From Fodinibacter sp038258215 (GTDB taxonomy: Bacteria > Actinomycetota > Actinomycetes > Actinomycetales > Dermatophilaceae), in NCBI GenBank assembly GCA_038258215.1, contig JBBSQC010000004.1:74993-138992 (forward strand): 64,000 bases of DNA, given 5' to 3'. A program made the translations under genes and the position numbers. Below, piece after piece: positions 39,968-48,769 of this stretch. The notes beneath the pieces were generated by a model that was given only the letters and a program-made list of their open reading frames with translations, ran no database searches and had not been told where the DNA came from. The first letter of the stretch is position 1; each line of letters starts with the position of its first letter.

Positions 39968-40774
39968 TCAGAGCGCCCGCTGCCGAACCGCCTCGTAGAC
40001 CACGACCGCCGCCGCCGTGGCCGCGTTGAGCGAGTTGACCCGCCCGACCATCGGGATGCGGACGCGGGCATCGGCCGACCTGAGAGCGAGGTCGGTCAGC
40101 CCGTGCTTCTCGGTGCCCACGGCGACCGCGACGCCCCCGCGGTAGTCGACGGCGGTGTGCGCGGTCTCGGTGTCGGGGGTCGTCGCGACCAGCCGGATGC
40201 CGTTGCGTCGCAGCCACCGCACCACCTCACCCGTGGGGGCGGTGGCCACCGGGACGGAGAACACGGTGCCCTTGCTCGCCCGCACGACGTTGGGGTTGCC
40301 CCAGTCGGTCACCGGGGACGCCAGGACGACGGCCGCGACGCCGGCGGCGTCCGCGGTGCGCAGGACGGCTCCGAGGTTCCCGGGCTTCTCGAGTCCCTCG
40401 CAGACCAGCACGAGGGGGTCCGACGGCAGCCAGAGGTCCTCCAGGGCCACGCCCGCGACGGGGACCACGGCGAGGAACCCGTCGGGCCCCTCGCGGTAGG
40501 CGACCTTCTCGAAGGCCGATCGGCTCAGCCGCAGGGTCGAGGCCCCCAGGTCGCGCGCCCGGGCCACCAGGGCTTGCTGCGACGACGGCTCGAGCATGAG
40601 CTCCGGGCAGTGCAGCACCGTGACGGGCACGACGCCGGCGTCGAGGGCCAGACCCAGCTCCTCGAAGCCCTCGACCACGGTGCGGCCCTGCTCCTCGCGC
40701 GCCCGTCGGCGCCGCAGGCCCAACACCTCCTTCAGGCGCGGGTTCGCGGGTGAGGTGACGACCAGCTCTGCCAT
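39968..40774 (-). CDS. TrmH/SpoU-family RNA methyltransferase
   Basis: 268 residues. The N-terminal substrate-binding part (NPRLKEVLGLRRRRAREEQG, VVEGFEEL) is followed by the SPOUT knot: LVCEGLEKPGNLGAVLRTAD (motif 1), VAVAVGTEKHGLTD (motif 2) and IPMVGRVNSLNAATAAAV (motif 3). 2'-O-methylation of rRNA or tRNA with SAM. ATG 40774. Confidence 0.93.
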   Translation of the reverse strand: MAELVVTSPANPRLKEVLGLRRRRAREEQGRTVVEGFEELGLALDAGVVPVTVLHCPELMLEPSSQQALVARARDLGASTLRLSRSAFEKVAYREGPDGFLAVVPVAGVALEDLWLPSDPLVLVCEGLEKPGNLGAVLRTADAAGVAAVVLASPVTDWGNPNVVRASKGTVFSVPVATAPTGEVVRWLRRNGIRLVATTPDTETAHTAVDYRGGVAVAVGTEKHGLTDLALRSADARVRIPMVGRVNSLNAATAAAVVVYEAVRQRAL

Positions 40775-40850
40775 GGTGGAGACAGCATCCCACGACCCCC
40801 GACAGCCGTGGGCCGGCCCGATGGCGCCGCCGACCGGACGACCTCGCGGG

Positions 40851-41645
40851 TCAGAGGAGGGCGCGCAGGACCGGCACGAGCCCGTCTTCGTCGACGTCGT
40901 CGGTCACCGCGTTCGCGACGGCCTTGACCTCGTCCGGTGCGTTGCCCATCGCGACCCCGTGCGCCGCCCAGCGGAGCATCTCGAGGTCGTTGCGCTGGTC
41001 GCCGACGGCCAGGGTGTGCTGGGGCTCGACACCCAGCCGGCGGCGCACGCCCTCCAGGGCGGCCCCCTTGGAGACCCCCTCCGGGGTGATGTCGAGCCAG
41101 GCGCTCCAGCCGACGGCGTAGCCCACCCCGTGCATCCCGATGCGCTCGGTGGTCGCGATGAACTCCTCGCTGGTGCTGCTCGGGTCGCGCAGGGTGAGGC
41201 GGGTCACCGGCGCGGACATCAGCTCCTCCCAGGAGACGATGCGCGGGATGCCGTCGAGCTCGCCGTCCGGGAAGGGCGCGGTCACCTTGAAGCCGACGCC
41301 GAGCTCCTCCACCGCGACCAGGGCGGTCGGGAAGTGCTCACGGAGCATCCGCAGCGCCGGAGCCGGGTCGAAGGTGACCGCCTCGATCACCTCGTAGCCG
41401 TCAGCGAGCCCCTCGTCGAGGCGCAGGACGACGGCGCCGTTGGCGCACACGACATACCCGGTGGTCAGGCCGAGGCGTTCGAGGACGGGGAGCGTGCCGA
41501 TGATGGCCCGGCCGGTGGCGATGGTCACGTGGTGCCCGGCGTCCACCACCTCGCGGACCGCGTCGTGGACGGCCGGGGAGAGCTCGCCCTCGTGGTTGAC
41601 CGTCGTGCCGTCGATGTCGAGCGCGACGAGGTGTGGAGTTGTCAT
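40851..41645 (-). CDS. HAD-superfamily Cof-type phosphatase
   Basis: 264 residues. HAD motif I ALDIDGTTVN, motif II ATGRAIIGT, the Cof-type cap between residues 80 and 180, and the C-terminal VSKGAALEGVRRRLGV with AVGDQRNDLEMLRWA (motif IV). Probably a sugar-phosphate or cofactor phosphatase. ATG 41645. It lies 40 bases downstream of the siderophore-interacting protein gene on the same strand, so co-transcription is possible. Confidence 0.92.
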   Translation of the reverse strand: MTTPHLVALDIDGTTVNHEGELSPAVHDAVREVVDAGHHVTIATGRAIIGTLPVLERLGLTTGYVVCANGAVVLRLDEGLADGYEVIEAVTFDPAPALRMLREHFPTALVAVEELGVGFKVTAPFPDGELDGIPRIVSWEELMSAPVTRLTLRDPSSTSEEFIATTERIGMHGVGYAVGWSAWLDITPEGVSKGAALEGVRRRLGVEPQHTLAVGDQRNDLEMLRWAAHGVAMGNAPDEVKAVANAVTDDVDEDGLVPVLRALL

Positions 41646-41685
41646 CGGTCCCCACGCTACCCGGGGTCGGTGGACGTGCGGTGCG

Positions 41686-42537
41686 TCAGGGACGCGCCTG
41701 GCCCAGCTTCCAGTAGCCGCAGAAGTAGATCCGGCGACGATCCACCCCGTGGCGCACGAGCGCCCGGCGGGCCCCCGCGGCGAAGTCGGACTCCCCACAC
41801 GCCCAGGCGTACTGGACCGGGCTGCCGCCCGTGGCCAAGTGGCGGTCGAGGGCCGGCACCAGGACGCTGCCGGGCGAGCCGGTGCGCACGTGGACCGTGG
41901 CGTCCCCGAGGTCGTAGGCGTCGAGGACGTCGGGATCGGCGACCTCCACGTGCACCTCGAGCCCGTGGTCGCTCGCGTCCTGCGCCCCGCCCCACGCATC
42001 GAGGATCGCCGCCACCGAGGGCACCGCCGTCTCGTCGGCGACGAGGACCTGCCGGCCCTGGACCTCCAGCCCGCGGTAGAGGGCTCCGCTCGCCCGGATG
42101 CCGACCGGGTCACCCGGCCGGACCCGGCAGGTCCAGGCCGAACCCGGTCCGCTGTCCCCGTGTGTGACGATGTCGATGTCGACGGTGCCGGCCAGCGGGT
42201 CCTGCTCGCGGATCGTGTACCAGCGCAACGCCGGTCGCTCGTCCGCAGGGAGCTCGGCGACGGCCGCCCGCGGGTTCAGGGCCGCGGGGTCCGGCATGAG
42301 AAGCGGAGCCCCGGCCGGAGGCATGTAGAGCCCGACGTACTCGTCGGGCCCGCTGGGCACGAACGATCGCAGCTCCGGCGCTCGCGCGGTGACCCTCTTC
42401 ATCCCCCCGCCGAGGTCGGTCACCGCGGTGACCGTCGCGGCGAACTGTGGGGTGTCGCTGCGGATGATCGGCGCGGCCGGGCTGACGCGGGAGTGCAGCC
42501 GGGCGGCGGTGGCCAGGGCCTTCTGGGCGACGGTCAT
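41686..42537 (-). CDS. Siderophore-interacting protein (ferric reductase)
   Basis: 283 residues of the ViuB/SIP family. The FAD-binding N-terminal domain ends with LRWYTIREQDPLAGTVDIDI (FAD motif RxYTxR-like). The C-terminal NADPH-type half has LVADETAVPSVAAIL and AWACGESDFAAGARR, ending with YFCGYWKLGQA, the family signature. It reduces ferric siderophore in the cytosol and frees iron. Its ATG overlaps the ABC ATPase stop by four bases (ATGA). Confidence 0.94.
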   Translation of the reverse strand: MTVAQKALATAARLHSRVSPAAPIIRSDTPQFAATVTAVTDLGGGMKRVTARAPELRSFVPSGPDEYVGLYMPPAGAPLLMPDPAALNPRAAVAELPADERPALRWYTIREQDPLAGTVDIDIVTHGDSGPGSAWTCRVRPGDPVGIRASGALYRGLEVQGRQVLVADETAVPSVAAILDAWGGAQDASDHGLEVHVEVADPDVLDAYDLGDATVHVRTGSPGSVLVPALDRHLATGGSPVQYAWACGESDFAAGARRALVRHGVDRRRIYFCGYWKLGQARP

Positions 42538-43346
42538 GGGGTCCTCCTTCGGGGGATGACGACCGGGGACCCGGTCTCCGGGTCGTGCAACACGCTGGCG
42601 GTGACGCCGAAGACGTCCTCGATGACGGCCGGGGTCACGACCTCGGCGGGAGTCCCTTCGGCGACGATCCTCCCGTCGCGCATGGCGACGAGGTGGTCGG
42701 CGTAACGGGCGGCCATGGCGAGGTCGTGCAGCACCATCACGACGGTGACGCCCTCCTGATCACACAGTCCCCGCACCAGGTCGTGCACGTCGAGCTGGTG
42801 GGCGACGTCGAGGAACGAGGTCGGCTCGTCGAGCAGCAGCACCGGGGTCTGCTGCGCGAGCACCATCGCGATCCACGCCCGCTGGCGCTGGCCGCCCGAG
42901 AGGCTGTCGACCGGCACGTCGGCGAGGTGGACGAGGTCGGTGCGCTCCAGCGCCGACGCCACGGCGGCCTCGTCCGCGGCGTTCCACGACCGGAGCAGTC
43001 CGTGGTGGGGATGCCGCCCCCGCTCGACGAGCTCGAGCACGCTGACTCCCTCGGGCGCGAGGGGTGCCTGGGGGAGCAACCCCACGACCCGCGCCACCGC
43101 CTTGGTGGGCAGGCTGGAGATCTCCTGCCCGTCGAGGAGCACCCGGCCGCCGCGCGCCGGCAGCAGCCGGCCGAGACCGCGGAGCAGCGTCGACTTCCCG
43201 CAGCCGTTGGGCCCGACGACGGCCGTGGTCGCGCCCGAGGGGATGGTGAGGTCGATCCCGTCGACGACCACGCGGTCGTCATACCCCAACCGGAGCCTCT
43301 CGGCCCGCAGCCGAGACGTCGTGGTGGTCGGTGCGGTCATGGTCAT
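42534..43346 (-). CDS. Ferric siderophore ABC transporter ATP-binding protein (FepC-like)
   Basis: 270 residues. Walker A VVGPNGCGKSTLLRGLGRL, Q-loop LLPQAPLAPEGVS, signature LSGGQRQRAWIAMVLAQ, Walker B VLLLDEPTSFLD and H-loop VLHDL. The length and the HHGL insertion region fit FepC. ATG 43346 overlaps the permease stop by four bases. Confidence 0.95.
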   Translation of the reverse strand: MTMTAPTTTTSRLRAERLRLGYDDRVVVDGIDLTIPSGATTAVVGPNGCGKSTLLRGLGRLLPARGGRVLLDGQEISSLPTKAVARVVGLLPQAPLAPEGVSVLELVERGRHPHHGLLRSWNAADEAAVASALERTDLVHLADVPVDSLSGGQRQRAWIAMVLAQQTPVLLLDEPTSFLDVAHQLDVHDLVRGLCDQEGVTVVMVLHDLAMAARYADHLVAMRDGRIVAEGTPAEVVTPAVIEDVFGVTASVLHDPETGSPVVIPRRRTP

Positions 43347-44371
43347 CCGATCTCCTGGGTGCTCGTACGGCGGTGCAGCAGCCAGAGCAGGACGGGCGCA
43401 CCGAGGATGCCGGTCACCACACCGACGGGCAGGGGGGTGCCGTCGACGATGGTGGCCGCGAGGTAGTCGGAGGCGAGCACGGTCGCGGCCCCCACGAGGG
43501 CCGCCGTGCCCGGTGCGGGTCGTCCCGGCAGCAGGGCCCGGGCGATCGGCCCGCTCAACAGCCCGACGAAGGCGATCGGGCCGACCAGCGAGGTCGCTCC
43601 GGCGACGAGGGCCACGACGGCGAGGGTCACGCCGAGGCGGGTGCCGACGACCCCGAGCCCGAGCCCACCCGCCACGTCGTCGCCGAGCGAGAGCACCGCG
43701 AGGCTCCGGCCCAGCAGCACCAGCACGGGCAGCAGCAGGACGTCGGCGAGCGCCATCCGGGTGATGTCGGTCCAGGTGACGGTGTTGAGGCTCCCCGTCA
43801 GCCAGATCAGCGCCTCCTGGGCGTTGTAGATGTCCGCGTAGAGGAGCACCCAGTGCACGAGCGCCCCCAGCATCGCGGCCAGGGCCACACCGACGAGGAT
43901 CATCCGGCCCGTCGTGCCTCCCCCGCGCCCCGCCTGGGTGAGCAGCGCACCGGCCACGAGGAGCGACCCGGTGAGGGCGGCCACCGTGACCGCCGCCCCG
44001 GTGAGGTCGAGGACGACGACGGTGAGCACGGCGCCCGCGCTCGCGCCGAGGGTGACGCCCAGCACGTCGGGGCTGGCCAGCGGATTGCGCAGCATGGTCT
44101 GGAGGGAGGAGCCCGCGGCGCCGAGGGCGGCGCCCGCGAGCACGGCCATCACCGCTCTGGGCAGGGTCGACTCCATGAGGACGAACGAGGCGCCGGGGAT
44201 CTGTTCTCCCGAGAGGATCCGGATCGCGTCGGGAAAGGAGACGCGATAGTCGCCGAGCAGCGCCCGGACGACCACCAGCACGATCAGCGACACCCCGAGG
44301 GCGCCGACCACGAGGTTGCGTCGGCACCGACGCCGACGGCGTACCGCGGTCATTACCTCCGAGGTGGTCAC
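43343..44371 (-). CDS. FecCD-type siderophore permease 2
   Basis: 342 residues with about nine helices of the FecCD family: PRAVMAVLAGAALGAAGSSL, NPLASPDVLGVTLGAS, WLTGSLNTVTWTD and SLVGPIAFVGLLSGPIARAL. A basic N-terminus (RRRRRCRRN) stays cytosolic. It forms the membrane channel with the next permease. GTG start overlaps the upstream stop by four bases (GTGA). Confidence 0.94.
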   Translation of the reverse strand: MTTSEVMTAVRRRRRCRRNLVVGALGVSLIVLVVVRALLGDYRVSFPDAIRILSGEQIPGASFVLMESTLPRAVMAVLAGAALGAAGSSLQTMLRNPLASPDVLGVTLGASAGAVLTVVVLDLTGAAVTVAALTGSLLVAGALLTQAGRGGGTTGRMILVGVALAAMLGALVHWVLLYADIYNAQEALIWLTGSLNTVTWTDITRMALADVLLLPVLVLLGRSLAVLSLGDDVAGGLGLGVVGTRLGVTLAVVALVAGATSLVGPIAFVGLLSGPIARALLPGRPAPGTAALVGAATVLASDYLAATIVDGTPLPVGVVTGILGAPVLLWLLHRRTSTQEIG

Positions 44372-45366
44372 AGCGCCCGCACCCGGCGCACCACGGCGAC
44401 CAGGACCGGAGCCCCGATGACCGCGCAGACGATGCCCGCCTGCACCTCGGCGGGCCGGGCGACGAGCCGTCCAGCGATGTCGGCGAGCACGACGAGGACG
44501 GGGCCTCCGACGACGCAGACGAGCAGCACCTTGCGCAGGTCGGGACCGACCAGGGCCCGGGCGGCGTGCGGCACGACGAGCCCGACGAACCCGATCGGTC
44601 CGGCGATGGCGGTGGCACTGGCTGCGAGCAGGATCGCGCCCGACGCGGCCAGGGCGCGGTGGAGCAGCACCCGCTGGCCCAGGCCCCGCGCGAGGTCGTC
44701 GCCCAGGGCGAGGGCGTTGAGCGTCGACCCGGAGGTGAGGGCCAGGAGCAGGCCGACCGCGATGAAGGGCAGGACACCGACGATCTGGCCCGCGTCCCGC
44801 CCGGCGACCGAGCCCACCTGCCAGAAGCGGAACACGTCCAGCGAGCCGCGACTGGTGACGAGGAGCCCCCCGATGAGGCTGGTGGCCAGCGCCATGACCG
44901 CCGCACCGGACAGCACCATCGCCAGGGGTGCGCTCCGGCGCGGGGCGGTCATCGCGACTCCCTGCACCAGGACGGCGACGGCGACGGTGCCCACGATGGC
45001 GGCCACGGCATACCCCTGCACGGTGCTCAGGCCGAGGAAGCGGATGCCGATCACGACGGCGAGGGCCGCGCCCGCGTTGAGGCCGAGGATGCCGGGGTCG
45101 GCGACCGGGTTGCGGGTCAGCCCCTGAAGCACGGCGCCGCTCACCGCGACGCAGAGCCCGACCACGATGGCGATGAGCGTGCGGTCGACCCGGGAGGCGA
45201 CGATGCCGGAGGTGTCGGGGTCGACACCCACCCCACGCAGCGCGTCGAGCACGGCGCCCGGGTCGGTGGTCTGCACCCCGACGAGCACCGAGAGCACGGC
45301 CACCACGACGACGAGCAGCCCGCCGACCCCGAGCACGCCGGGGAGTGGCAGCCGCGCGGTGGTCAC
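44368..45366 (-). CDS. FecCD-type siderophore permease 1
   Basis: 332 residues, FecCD family: GAVLQGLTRNPVADPGILGL, FRFWQVGSVAGRDAGQI, GDDLARGLGQRV and GPIGFVGLVVPHAARAL. It heterodimerises with permease 2. The GTG at 45366 overlaps the binding-protein stop by four bases. Second gene of the five-gene uptake operon. Confidence 0.94.
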   Translation of the reverse strand: MTTARLPLPGVLGVGGLLVVVVAVLSVLVGVQTTDPGAVLDALRGVGVDPDTSGIVASRVDRTLIAIVVGLCVAVSGAVLQGLTRNPVADPGILGLNAGAALAVVIGIRFLGLSTVQGYAVAAIVGTVAVAVLVQGVAMTAPRRSAPLAMVLSGAAVMALATSLIGGLLVTSRGSLDVFRFWQVGSVAGRDAGQIVGVLPFIAVGLLLALTSGSTLNALALGDDLARGLGQRVLLHRALAASGAILLAASATAIAGPIGFVGLVVPHAARALVGPDLRKVLLVCVVGGPVLVVLADIAGRLVARPAEVQAGIVCAVIGAPVLVAVVRRVRAL

Positions 45367-46400
45367 GACGCCGGTGTCCCGCTCAGGGCCTGGACCACCT
45401 TGGGGAGGAAGACGTCGACGGCGACCGGGATCGACAGCGGGCTCGGGGAGGACATCGACAGCGCGACGGAGTTGTCGGCGCTGGCGACGTACTGGCCGGA
45501 CGCGATGGCCGGGATGCGGCTGAGGAGCGGGTCACTCGTGACGGCCTCGGCGCCCTCGGCGTAGAAGACGAGGAGGTCGGCGTCCAGGGTGGAGGACTTC
45601 TCGGCCGAGAGGTTGGCACTGAACTCTCCCGTGGACGCGCTCAGCTCGGTGACGGTCGGGGAGTCCACGAGACCGAACCGGCGCAGCATCTGCGGGCGCA
45701 GGTCTGAGGAGGTGTAGAGCCCGATGGTCGAGAGGTCGGTGGGAGTGAACCATCCCCAAGCCGCGGACTTGCCGGCGATCTCCGGGTGATCGGCGAGGGC
45801 ATCGTCGATGACGGCGTCGGTAGAGGCTCGGAGCTCACTCGCCGTGCTCTCGCGGCCGAGGGCGGTTCCGATGGTCTCCAGGGAGGTCTCCCACGACGTG
45901 CCCCAGGCCTCTCCCGGGTAGGCCACGGTGGGCGCGATCTTGGTGAGCTTGTCGTACTCCTCCTTGCTGAGCCCGGAGTTGACGCCGAGGATCAGGTCGG
46001 GGGCCGCGGCGGCAATGGCGTCGTAGGGGATGCCGGCCGTGTCGTCGTAGCGAGCGATGGCGCCGCCCTTCACCCCCAGCTCGTCGGCCTTGGCGTCGAA
46101 CCAGTCGGTGGAGCCGGCGTCGTTGCCGCCCCAGGTGATCTTGGGGGCACCGACGGGGACCACCCCGAGGGCGAGCACGGCATCCGCATCGGACCACCCG
46201 ACCGTGGCGACCCGGGTTGGGGCGGCCTCGATCGTCGTGGCGCCGTGGGCGTGCTCGATGGTCACGGGGTAGGCCGCGGCGTCGGCGGTCGTGGCAGCCG
46301 GGTCGGCCGTGCCTCCGCCGTCGACCGGGCCGGTGGAGCAGGCTGTGAGAGCCATCGCGAGGGCGGGTGCGAGGGCGAGCAGGTGGCGACGGGAGCGCAT
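45363..46400 (-). CDS. Iron-siderophore substrate-binding lipoprotein
   Basis: 345 residues. Lipoprotein signal with LALAPALAMALTACS (Cys about 21). The periplasmic-binding fold starts at YPVTIEHAHGATTIEAAPTR, the usual opening of ferric siderophore binding proteins, and VATVGWSDADAVLALGVVPVG follows. GGAGGTCC lies directly before ATG 46400. It is the first gene of the operon, under a perfect IdeR box 36 bases upstream. Confidence 0.94.
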   Translation of the reverse strand: MRSRRHLLALAPALAMALTACSTGPVDGGGTADPAATTADAAAYPVTIEHAHGATTIEAAPTRVATVGWSDADAVLALGVVPVGAPKITWGGNDAGSTDWFDAKADELGVKGGAIARYDDTAGIPYDAIAAAAPDLILGVNSGLSKEEYDKLTKIAPTVAYPGEAWGTSWETSLETIGTALGRESTASELRASTDAVIDDALADHPEIAGKSAAWGWFTPTDLSTIGLYTSSDLRPQMLRRFGLVDSPTVTELSASTGEFSANLSAEKSSTLDADLLVFYAEGAEAVTSDPLLSRIPAIASGQYVASADNSVALSMSSPSPLSIPVAVDVFLPKVVQALSGTPAS

Positions 46401-46435
46401 TGGACCTCCGGGGGAAGCGCGGCGAGGAACCTTGG

Positions 46436-46454
46436 TTAGGTTAGCCTTACCTTA
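46436..46454. promoter_or_regulatory. IdeR/DtxR iron box
   Basis: TTAGGTTAGCCTTACCTTA fits the consensus TWAGGTWAGSCTWACCTWA at all 19 positions. It lies 36-54 bases before the substrate-binding protein start, so Fe(II)-IdeR should repress the siderophore operon when iron is plentiful. Confidence 0.92.
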
Positions 46455-46501
46455 ACCACGAAGGAGCGACGCCCGTCAACCCCGTCCGCCCGGCGCCCGC
46501 G

Positions 46502-47770
46502 TCAGCGCACGGGGGTCAGCACGTCCAGCCCGACGTGGGCGCGCAGCGCCTCGGGCACGAGCACCGAGCCGTCGGCCTGCTGGTGGTTCTCGAGGATCGC
46601 GACGAGCCAGCGGGTGGTGGCGAGGGTGCCGTTCAGCGTCGCCGCCACCTCGTTGCCGTGCTCGCCCCTGAAGCGGGTGTTCAGCCGGCGGGCCTGGAAG
46701 GTCGTGCAGTTCGAGGTGGAGGTGAGCTCGCGGTAGCGGCCCTGCGTGGGCACCCATGCCTCGCAGTCGTACTTGCGCGCCGCCGGACCGCCGAGGTCAC
46801 CCGCGGCCGTGTCGATGATCCGGTAGGGCACCTCGATGGCCGCGAGCATCTCCTTCTCGAAGGCGAGCAGCCGCTCGTGCTCGGCCGCGGCGTCCTGGGG
46901 ACGGCAGTACACGAACATCTCGATCTTGTTGAACTGGTGCACCCGGATGATCCCCCGGGTGTCCTTGCCGTAGGACCCGGCTTCGCGGCGGTAGCACGTG
47001 GACTGACCGGCATACCGGATCGGTCCGCCCGAGAGGTCGACCACCTCGTCGGCGTGGTAACCGGCGAGCGCCACCTCCGAGGTGCCGGTGAGATAGAGGT
47101 CGTCGGCCTCGAGCCGGTAGACCTCGTCGGCGTGGTGGTCCAGGAACCCCGCCCCCGCCATGACGTCGCTCTTGACCAGTGTCGGGGTGATCATCGGAAC
47201 GAAGCCGGCCGCGATCGCGCGCTGCATCGCCATCGCCAGCAGGCCCATCTCGAGCCTGGCCCCGACCCCTTTGAGGAAGTAGAAGCGCGAGCCACCGACC
47301 TTGGCGCCCCGCTCCATGTCGATGGCGTCGAGCCCCTCACCCAGGGCGAGGTGGTCACGGGGCTCGAACCCGTCGGCGGCGAAGTCACGCGGCTCACCCA
47401 CCGTCTCGACGACCACGTAGTCGTCCTCACCGCCAGCAGGCACCTCGGGCTCGACCACGTTCCCGACCGAGCGCAACAGCCGGCCCAGCTCGGCGTCCGC
47501 CGCCTCGGCCGAGCCCTGGAGCTCCTTGACCTGCGCCGCGACCTCCTTGCTGTGCACGATCAGCGCCTGCTTCTCCTGCCCCTGGGCCAGGGCCACGTCC
47601 TTGCCCATCGACTTCTGCTCGGCACGGAGCCGCTCGTATGCCGTGAGCGAGCTCCGGCGCACCTCGTCGGCTCCGAGGATCGCGTCGACGACCCCTTCGT
47701 CCTCACCGCGGGCGCGCTGGCTCGCGCGGACGAGGTCGGGGTCCTCCCGGAGCAGCCTGATGTCGATCAC
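46502..47770 (-). CDS. serS: Seryl-tRNA synthetase
   Basis: 422-residue class II synthetase. N-terminal coiled-coil arm (about 30-110, RLRAEQKSMGKDVALAQGQE), motif 1 near GFVPMITPTLVKSDVM, motif 2 STCYRREAGSYGKDTRG and HQFNKIEMF, and motif 3 LNGTLATTRWLVAILENHQ. GTG 47770 begins MIDIRLLREDPD, the usual SerRS start. Single gene; its upstream region contains two DnaA-box-like sequences. Confidence 0.97.
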   Translation of the reverse strand: MIDIRLLREDPDLVRASQRARGEDEGVVDAILGADEVRRSSLTAYERLRAEQKSMGKDVALAQGQEKQALIVHSKEVAAQVKELQGSAEAADAELGRLLRSVGNVVEPEVPAGGEDDYVVVETVGEPRDFAADGFEPRDHLALGEGLDAIDMERGAKVGGSRFYFLKGVGARLEMGLLAMAMQRAIAAGFVPMITPTLVKSDVMAGAGFLDHHADEVYRLEADDLYLTGTSEVALAGYHADEVVDLSGGPIRYAGQSTCYRREAGSYGKDTRGIIRVHQFNKIEMFVYCRPQDAAAEHERLLAFEKEMLAAIEVPYRIIDTAAGDLGGPAARKYDCEAWVPTQGRYRELTSTSNCTTFQARRLNTRFRGEHGNEVAATLNGTLATTRWLVAILENHQQADGSVLVPEALRAHVGLDVLTPVR

Positions 47771-47801
47771 GCAGGAAGTTTATCGGCGCGCGCGGGCCCG
47801 G

Positions 47802-47838
47802 TTGTCCACAGGTGGGCCGGTCTCGACGTCTGTCCACA
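47802..47838. promoter_or_regulatory. Two DnaA-box-like sequences
   Basis: TTGTCCACA (47802-47810) equals the high-GC actinobacterial DnaA box, and CTGTCCACA (47830-47838) differs at one base. Both are part of a 28-bp-spaced direct repeat (TGTCCACAGGTGGG). They lie in the 120-base divergent region between serS and the DUF4328 gene. No dnaA or dnaN is near, so this is not the main origin. Confidence 0.5.
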
Positions 47839-47890
47839 GGTGGGTCGGTGTCGAGATGCAGTCCCCTCCACGACCGTGCAGGATCCGCGC

Positions 47891-48769
47891 ATGAACGAAA
47901 CCGCCGACGCCCAAGCACCCGTCCAGACCACCGCGGGGTGGTACACCGACCCCACCGACTCCACCCAGTTCCGACGGTGGGACGGCGCGGCGTGGACCGA
48001 CTCGACCATGGCCAACCCCTCTGGACGCGCTGCGCTGCCGGACGCACCGTTCCGCGGCGGTGCCGGAGCCAGCGCCGCCAGCACTCGTCCGCCGCTGCGG
48101 CCGGCGTTCTTCGTGTGGGCTCGCGTGCTGCAGGTGCTCTTCGTGGCGACGGGCCTGGTCGCGGCGACCTCCGGCGGCATCCACCTCTGGACCGTCAGTT
48201 TCGTCAGCCGGGTGAGCGGTGACCCGACGAGCGTCGACCAGGCCGAGGCAGACCTGCACGACATCATCGAGGCTCTCGCGGGCGGAGTCGGCGGGCTGCT
48301 CTACCTCGCGACCGGCGTGCTCTTCCTGATCTGGCTCGTCACGGCATACCGGTGCAACCGCGTCGACCCCGCCCGCCTCACCCACAGCGACGGCTGGGCG
48401 GTCGGGGCCTGGTTCGTCCCGATCCTCAACTTCTTCCGACCGTTCCGCGTGGTCTGCGACCTGTGGAACGCGGTGCGCGAGACGAGCGACGGCGGACGCC
48501 CGGGCCCGGACCGCCCACTGCTCCCGGCGTGGTGGGCCGCCTACCTGTTCATGCTCGCGATCGACACGGTCGAGCGGTTCCAACAGCGCTCGATCGCCGT
48601 CCTGGAGGGGCCGGAGGTGATCCAGTCCATCCGGACCGCATCCTGGACGGGTGTCATCGGCGACCTGGTGACCACCGTCGCCGCCGGGCTCGCCCTGATC
48701 CTGGTCACCCGGCTCACCGCCGCACTACGACGGCCGGCCACCCCCGTGCTCAGTCCGAACGTCCGGTGA
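47891..48769 (+). CDS. DUF2510-DUF4328 membrane protein
   Basis: 292 residues. The N-terminal DUF2510 motif TAGWYTDPTDSTQFRRWDG with AAWTDS is an actinobacterial short domain. Then come DUF4328-type helices, including TGVLFLIWLVTAYRCNR and SDGWAVGAWFVPILNFFRPF, typical of the family. Unknown function. ATG 47891. The last 20 bases overlap the convergent LysE gene. Confidence 0.88.
   Translation: MNETADAQAPVQTTAGWYTDPTDSTQFRRWDGAAWTDSTMANPSGRAALPDAPFRGGAGASAASTRPPLRPAFFVWARVLQVLFVATGLVAATSGGIHLWTVSFVSRVSGDPTSVDQAEADLHDIIEALAGGVGGLLYLATGVLFLIWLVTAYRCNRVDPARLTHSDGWAVGAWFVPILNFFRPFRVVCDLWNAVRETSDGGRPGPDRPLLPAWWAAYLFMLAIDTVERFQQRSIAVLEGPEVIQSIRTASWTGVIGDLVTTVAAGLALILVTRLTAALRRPATPVLSPNVR

Noticed and set aside
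43347..44906. Extension of the ABC ATPase frame through both permease genes
   Set aside because: This stretch is antisense-type noise in another phase of the FecCD genes; Walker A begins shortly after ATG 43346.
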